Shown: positions 63,954 to 64,000 of the stretch, piece by piece
Position numbering within the stretch: position 1 is the stretch's first letter
Layout: each line of letters opens with the position of its first letter
Origin: Nematostella vectensis
Taxonomy: Eukaryota > Cnidaria > Anthozoa > Actiniaria > Edwardsiidae
DNA: 64,000 nt
Direction of reading: 5' to 3'
Assembly: GCF_932526225.1 (NCBI RefSeq)
Contig: NC_064047.1
Location: 3,161,501 to 3,225,500, forward strand
Notes under the pieces: model-generated
What the model was told of the DNA's origin: nothing
What the model saw: only the letters and a program-made list of their open reading frames with translations
Database searches by the model: none
Program-made: the position numbers and the translations under genes

Positions 63954-64000
63954 ATACATTTTTCGACGCTTTGTTTGAAGAATCCTTGTTCAGAAAAACA

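Larger units (their letters stand above)
1..64000 (+). repeat. Tandem array of 403 tRNA-Ser-type genes
   Basis: Units of about 150-180 bp, each one tRNA of 82 nt plus a 69-98 nt AT-rich spacer, run without interruption and in one direction from edge to edge. The reference gene has a 7-bp acceptor stem GTTGCGG/CCGCAAC, a D arm, a 5-bp anticodon stem TTGGA/TCCAA with loop CTNNNAA, a 4-bp variable stem and a T stem GCAGG/CCTGC. No stretch longer than about 100 bp lacks a gene and the spacers show no coding potential. The array continues past both edges. Divergence between families but near identity between distant blocks indicates repeated unequal exchange or block amplification. Organism unknown; eukaryotic by the Pol III signals and the absence of encoded CCA. 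Confidence 0.97.

Noticed and set aside
1-64000. CRISPR array (regular repeats with spacers)
   Set aside because: The repeat is an 82-nt tRNA with Pol III signals and the spacers are themselves repeated, not unique.
1-64000. tRNA-derived SINEs
   Set aside because: No tRNA-unrelated body, poly(A) tail, target-site duplications or dispersed insertion; units are strictly tandem and in one orientation with intact 3' acceptors.
1-64000. Bacterial or organelle tRNA cluster
   Set aside because: No encoded CCA, no Shine-Dalgarno or coding neighbours, Pol III terminators after each gene, and cytosolic-type AGA anticodons.

Overview
The whole 64 kb window is one head-to-tail array of tRNA-Ser-type genes, all on the + strand. 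I placed 403 loci by eye: 400 of about 82 nt, one cut by the left edge, and two internally deleted 50-nt forms. I find no protein-coding gene, rRNA or transposon. The host is a nuclear eukaryote: the genes do not encode CCA, carry internal Pol III promoters (A box TGGCCGAGTGG, B box GGTTCGAATCC), and are each followed within a few bases by a run of 4-6 T. The long variable arm (usually GGGA-TCT-TCCC), the G73 discriminator and the AGA/CGA/TGA anticodons identify class II tRNA-Ser. The sequence alone does not show which eukaryote.

Families named in the entries. R: acceptor GTTGCGG/CCGCAAC, all arms pair, anticodon AGA, CGA or TGA (in the right half the 3' side is often TCGCAAC, giving G7-U66). 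D: GTTGCGA with a GTCGA anticodon arm, AGA. Q: GTTGCGA or GTTGAGA, anticodon GGA, C29-A41 mismatch. F: GTTACGA or GTTACAA, anticodon GAA, weak variable and T arms. V: GTTGCCG. W: GTTGGGG, AGA with A or T at position 32. Y: GTTGAGG, TGA, weak variable arm. H: AGA with 3' acceptor CCACAAC and a G29-U41 pair. K: AAA with a damaged B box. The spacers are 69-98 nt and also fall into a few families, so the unit length is about 150-180 bp.

Layout. 1-8,459 and 15,071-23,376 are two copies of one segment (offset 15,070, then 14,918 after loss of one gene). 8,460-15,070 holds short higher-order repeats of the same families. 23,377-31,555 is a transition zone with chimeras and the two 50-nt mini genes. 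31,556-64,000 is a different sub-array: CGA and family F disappear, while W, Y, H and K dominate in repeats of about 650, 1,730, 1,802 and 3,150 bp plus blocks repeated about 20.2 and 20.8 kb apart.

The most striking feature is the anticodon set. Besides all four UCN serine anticodons, about 48 loci have tRNA-Ser bodies with anticodons for Phe (GAA, AAA), Trp (CCA), Leu (CAA, TAA) and one for the UAA stop codon (TTA). SerRS reads the variable arm and G73 rather than the anticodon, so any of these that is expressed and charged could put serine at the wrong codon. Whether they are expressed cannot be seen here; many carry stem mismatches and may be pseudogenes.
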